Shown: positions 60,921 to 64,000 of the stretch, piece by piece
Numbering within the stretch: the stretch's first letter is position 1
Layout of the letters: the number at the start of each line of letters is the position of its first letter
Source of the DNA: Vigna angularis
Lineage: Eukaryota; Streptophyta; Magnoliopsida; Fabales; Fabaceae
DNA length: 64,000 bases
Reading direction: 5' to 3'
Assembly (NCBI RefSeq): GCF_016808095.1
Contig: NC_068971.1
Coordinates: forward strand, 32,713,631-32,777,630
Program-made: the position numbers and the translations under genes
Notes under the pieces: model-generated
The model's input: only the letters and a program-made list of their open reading frames with translations
Databases searched by the model: none
Told to the model about the DNA's origin: nothing

Positions 60921-63900
60921 TTAAAACTTACCCGTAAACAGATGGGGATACAGATCCCTCATGGCATCCTCCACTTCCCACGTAGAGTCGCCCGTCTTCT
61001 CATCCCATATCACCTTTACCAACCGGATGGCTTTCCTCTTGTAATACTTGGTGCGACTTTCTTCAACGCGAATTGGTTGCATCTCCAGCGTGCGGTCTTG
61101 TCTAAGACGGACGTCCTCTAACTCCAGTATATGAGAAGGGTCGGCTATGTACTTCCGGAGTTGAGAAACGTGGAAGCCTGGATGAAGATTGGAAAGTTGA
61201 GGAGGCAAGGATAACTCGTACGCCACCGGTCCGATCTTCCTCAAGATTTGATAAGGTCCGACGAACTTGGGGGATAGCTTCTTGGGTCGAACGACTCTGC
61301 CTACACTAGTGGTCGGGTTCAGTCTAAGGAAGACATGATCTCTTGCAGCGAATTCCAAAGGCCTTCTCCTCTTATACGCGTAATACTTCTGCCTACTCCG
61401 CGACGTCTTCAACCTTTCTTGGATCAACTTCACCTTCTCGGTCATCTGTTGAATGAGCTCAAGTCCAGTTAACACTTTCTCTCCTTCTTGAAACCAACAT
61501 AGCGGCGTGCGACACTTCCTTCCGTAGAGAGCTTCAAAAGGAGCCATTCCAATGCTGGATTGGAAACTGTTGTTGTAGGTGAATTCAACCAAAGGAAAGA
61601 CTTCATCCCAAACTCCCATGTGGTCTAACACGCACGTTCGCAGCAGATCTTCAAGCGTCTGGATGGTCCTCTCGGATTGACCGTCCATCTGAGGATGATA
61701 GGCTGAACTCATTTGCAGTTTGCTACCCAACTCACTTTGCAGGGACTGCCAAAACCGAGAAGTAAACATTGTGTCTCGGTTAAAGATGATACTGGACGGC
61801 ACTCCATGCAGACGAACAATCTCATTGATGTAGAGTTTAGCCAAGTTCGTTATGGACATCTTCAAATTAATGGCTAAGAAGTGAGCGCTCTTCGTCAACC
61901 GATCCACTATCACCCAAATAGAATCGTGATTCTTCACCGTGCGAGGTAAGTGGGTCACGAAGTACATCGAAATGTTGTCCCACTTCCATTCCGGAATCTC
62001 CAACTGCTGCAGTAGGCCGCCCGGTCTCTGATGTTCTGCCTTGGCTCGTTGACAAGTGAAACAAGACGACACGAAACGAGCGACATCACTCTTCATTCCC
62101 GGCCACCAGAAGGATTTCCTGAGATCTTGATACATCTTAGTCATGCCAGGATGCATGCTAAGACGACTCTGGTGCCCTTCCTCCAGGATAATCCTTTTCA
62201 GCTCCCCATCGTTTGGAACGCACGTCCTGTCTCTGTATCGAAGAAGACCGTCCGTTCCAGTATTGAAATACTTGGCTTGATCTGTATCGAGCGCGCCCAA
62301 AATTTTCGCCAAGTCTTCATCCGCTGACTGCTTCTCTCTAATTCTGTCGAATACATTGCTGGATACTCTAAGGTTACAGCATCTGATACTGTTCGGTTCT
62401 AAGTCGAACTGCAACCTTAGATCTCTAAAACTCTCAACTAGACTGAGTTCTCTTACCATCATAACCGAGACATGAACTGCTTTTCTGCTCAAGGTGTCCG
62501 CCACCACATTAGCCTTTCCCGGATGATACAGCAGTTCAAACTCATAATCCTTTAAGAACTCCAGCCAACGCCTCTGCCTCATATTCAACTCTTTCTGATC
62601 AAAGAGGTGCTTGAGGCTCTTGTGATCACTGAAGACTTGGAATGTAGATCCGTACAAATAGTGTCTCCAAATCTTCAGCGCGAAGACGACCGCTGCCAAT
62701 TCCAAGTCGTGCGTCGGATAGTTCTCGTGGATCTTCAACTGCCGAGAAGCGTACGCCACAACCCTCTTCTCTTGCATAAGCACACAACCCAAACCTTGAT
62801 GAGAAGCATCGCAGTAGACCTCGAATGGTTTGGCCGTGTCAGGAATAATCAAGACTGGAGCGCTCGTCAACTTCTGCTTCAGTTCTTGGAAATTGGATTC
62901 ACACCGATCGGTCCAAGCGAACGGGTGATCTTTTCGGGTCAGCTGTGTCAACGGTGCTACTATTTTAGAAAATCCTTCAATGAACCGTCTATAGTAGCCC
63001 GCCAGCCCCACGAAACTTCGGACTTCAGTGACCGAACGCGGACTCTCCCATTCTAACACCGCTCGTACCTTGGTCGGATCCACTGAGATACCTCCAACAG
63101 AGACTACGTGCCCCAAGAGCTGCACTTCCTTCATCCAAAACTCAGACTTGGATAACTTAGCGTACAGCTCCTTTTCTCTCAAGACGCCCAGCACTACCCT
63201 CAAGTTTTATTCATGCTCTTCACAGCTCTTGGAGTAGATGAGGATGTCATCAATGAAAACAACCACGAACTTGTCCAGATATGGCCTGAAAATGCGATTC
63301 ATGTAATCCATGAAGATTGTTGGTGCGTTAGTGACGCCGAACGGCATCACTACGTATTCGTAGTGTCCGCAACGTGACCTAAAAGCAGTCTTTTGGATGT
63401 CCCCTTCCTTAACTCGAATTTGATGATACCCCGATTGCAAGTCAATCTTCGAGAATATGGTTGCTTCATGTAGCTGGTCCAGTAGGTCGTCAATCCGAGG
63501 CAGGGGATACTTGTTCTTGATGGTCAGCTTGTTTAGTTGCCGGTAATCAATGCATAGCCGGGAGCTGCCATCCTTCTTCTTCACCAAGAGAACAGGCGCT
63601 CCCAAGGTGATGCGCTCGGCCTGATGAACTTCTTATCCATCAAGTCTTCAATCTGCTTCTTGAGTTCAGTTAACTTTGTCGGTGCCATTCGATACGGTGC
63701 AACAGAAATAGGCCCTACTGTCATAACTAAATCAATGGTGAACTCTACCTCGCGAGGGGGAGGAAGTCCAGGTATTTCATCCGGAAAGACGTCCGGAAAT
63801 TCATCCACAACCGATCGTCCTTCATTGAGCTCGCTACTGGACGATCGTTCATGTCTTAATTCTCCAAACTCCTTATCTTCGTGCGTCATTATTAGAAAGC

Positions 63901-64000
63901 AGCTGGCGCCTTCCATGATGTCTTCCTTCAGTTGACCGAGCGTCACAGATAACTCTTCTTCTTCTTCATCAGGAAAAACTAACCTCTTCTCACCACAATC
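60921..64000 (-). pseudogene. gypsy pol with frameshift, nonsense and integrase active-site changes
   Basis: From 64000 downward: a protease-RT linker ([31 protein letters not shown]). A missing G near 63600 then breaks the frame where [13 protein letters not shown] should run through. RT follows with [15 protein letters not shown] and FIDDILIYS, the YXDD-type active site in its gypsy FIDD form. A TAA at 63207-63209 stops it after SCEEHE. The next 760 residues hold the end of RT, RNase H ([15 protein letters not shown]), the integrase HHCC finger and the C-terminal tail [20 protein letters not shown]. Two of the three integrase catalytic acids are changed: the first Asp is Tyr (SMYFVTHLP, codon at 61962-61964) and the second is Asn (IIFNRD, codon at 61779-61781). 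Glu in GQSER is kept. The element is inactive in protein terms. Confidence 0.92.

Larger units (their letters stand above)
59841..64000 (-). mobile_element. Ty3/gypsy chromovirus (Tekay/Del-like), partial at window edge
   Basis: Minus strand: pol from the window edge to 60921, polypurine tract, then the 3' LTR. Gag, protease and the 5' LTR should lie beyond 64000. Domain order RT, RNase H, integrase, chromodomain-like tail is that of Ty3/gypsy. The closest relative in the window is the truncated element at 13.4-17.4 kb, but the LTRs differ in length and sequence. Confidence 0.92.

Overview
This is AT-rich, repeat-dense plant nuclear DNA. Three loci look like ordinary host genes: a two-exon mitochondrial Rieske iron-sulfur protein gene (55437-57750, +), an ERF114/115-like AP2/ERF transcription factor (about 7608-9275, +) with an unusual 5' end, and a tRNA-Lys(UUU) gene (46155-46227, -). 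The terminal repeats of the MULEs, the LTR with GCTCAGCGAG-type motifs and the general gene style suggest a legume, perhaps Phaseoleae. That assignment is an inference, not a measurement.

Most of the rest is transposable elements and their debris. 0-11 kb: an ABCB transporter remnant, a Harbinger-like element, long TA microsatellites, the ERF gene and a fold-back MITE. 11.7-19.1 kb: a decayed CACTA (En/Spm) element whose TNP2-like transposase is interrupted by a 5'-truncated Ty3/gypsy chromovirus, followed by a degraded plastid rps18 copy. 23-27.4 kb: a decayed MuDR-type transposase, interrupted by a younger Pack-MULE that carries two joined pieces of a molybdate transporter (MOT1) gene. 29.4-30.7 kb: a second MULE with long terminal inverted repeats and a GC-richer interior. 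32.4-34.2 kb: a non-autonomous CACTA-like element. 34-46 kb: LTR pieces, tandem repeats, a CACTA-type MITE, a copia gag remnant and about 1 kb of CGACTTGACTCAA-like minisatellite. 48-51 kb: a copia RNase H remnant, a hAT transposase remnant and a MULE zinc knuckle. 52.9-54.5 kb: a Harbinger-like element that has captured the first part of a profilin gene, intron included. 59.8-64 kb: a minus-strand Ty3/gypsy element with its 3' LTR and a broken pol, cut by the window edge.

The main result is repeated capture and nesting. At least two DNA transposons carry recognisable host gene fragments (MOT1, profilin), and two more carry unrecognised GC-richer cargo. Target site duplications or terminal repeats give near base-level boundaries for several of them. 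The gypsy element at 13.4-17.4 kb is flanked by a 344-bp direct duplication of its CACTA host. The simplest reading is a join between an occupied and an empty copy of the same site. I found no new multi-gene system. Most elements shown here are inactive copies.
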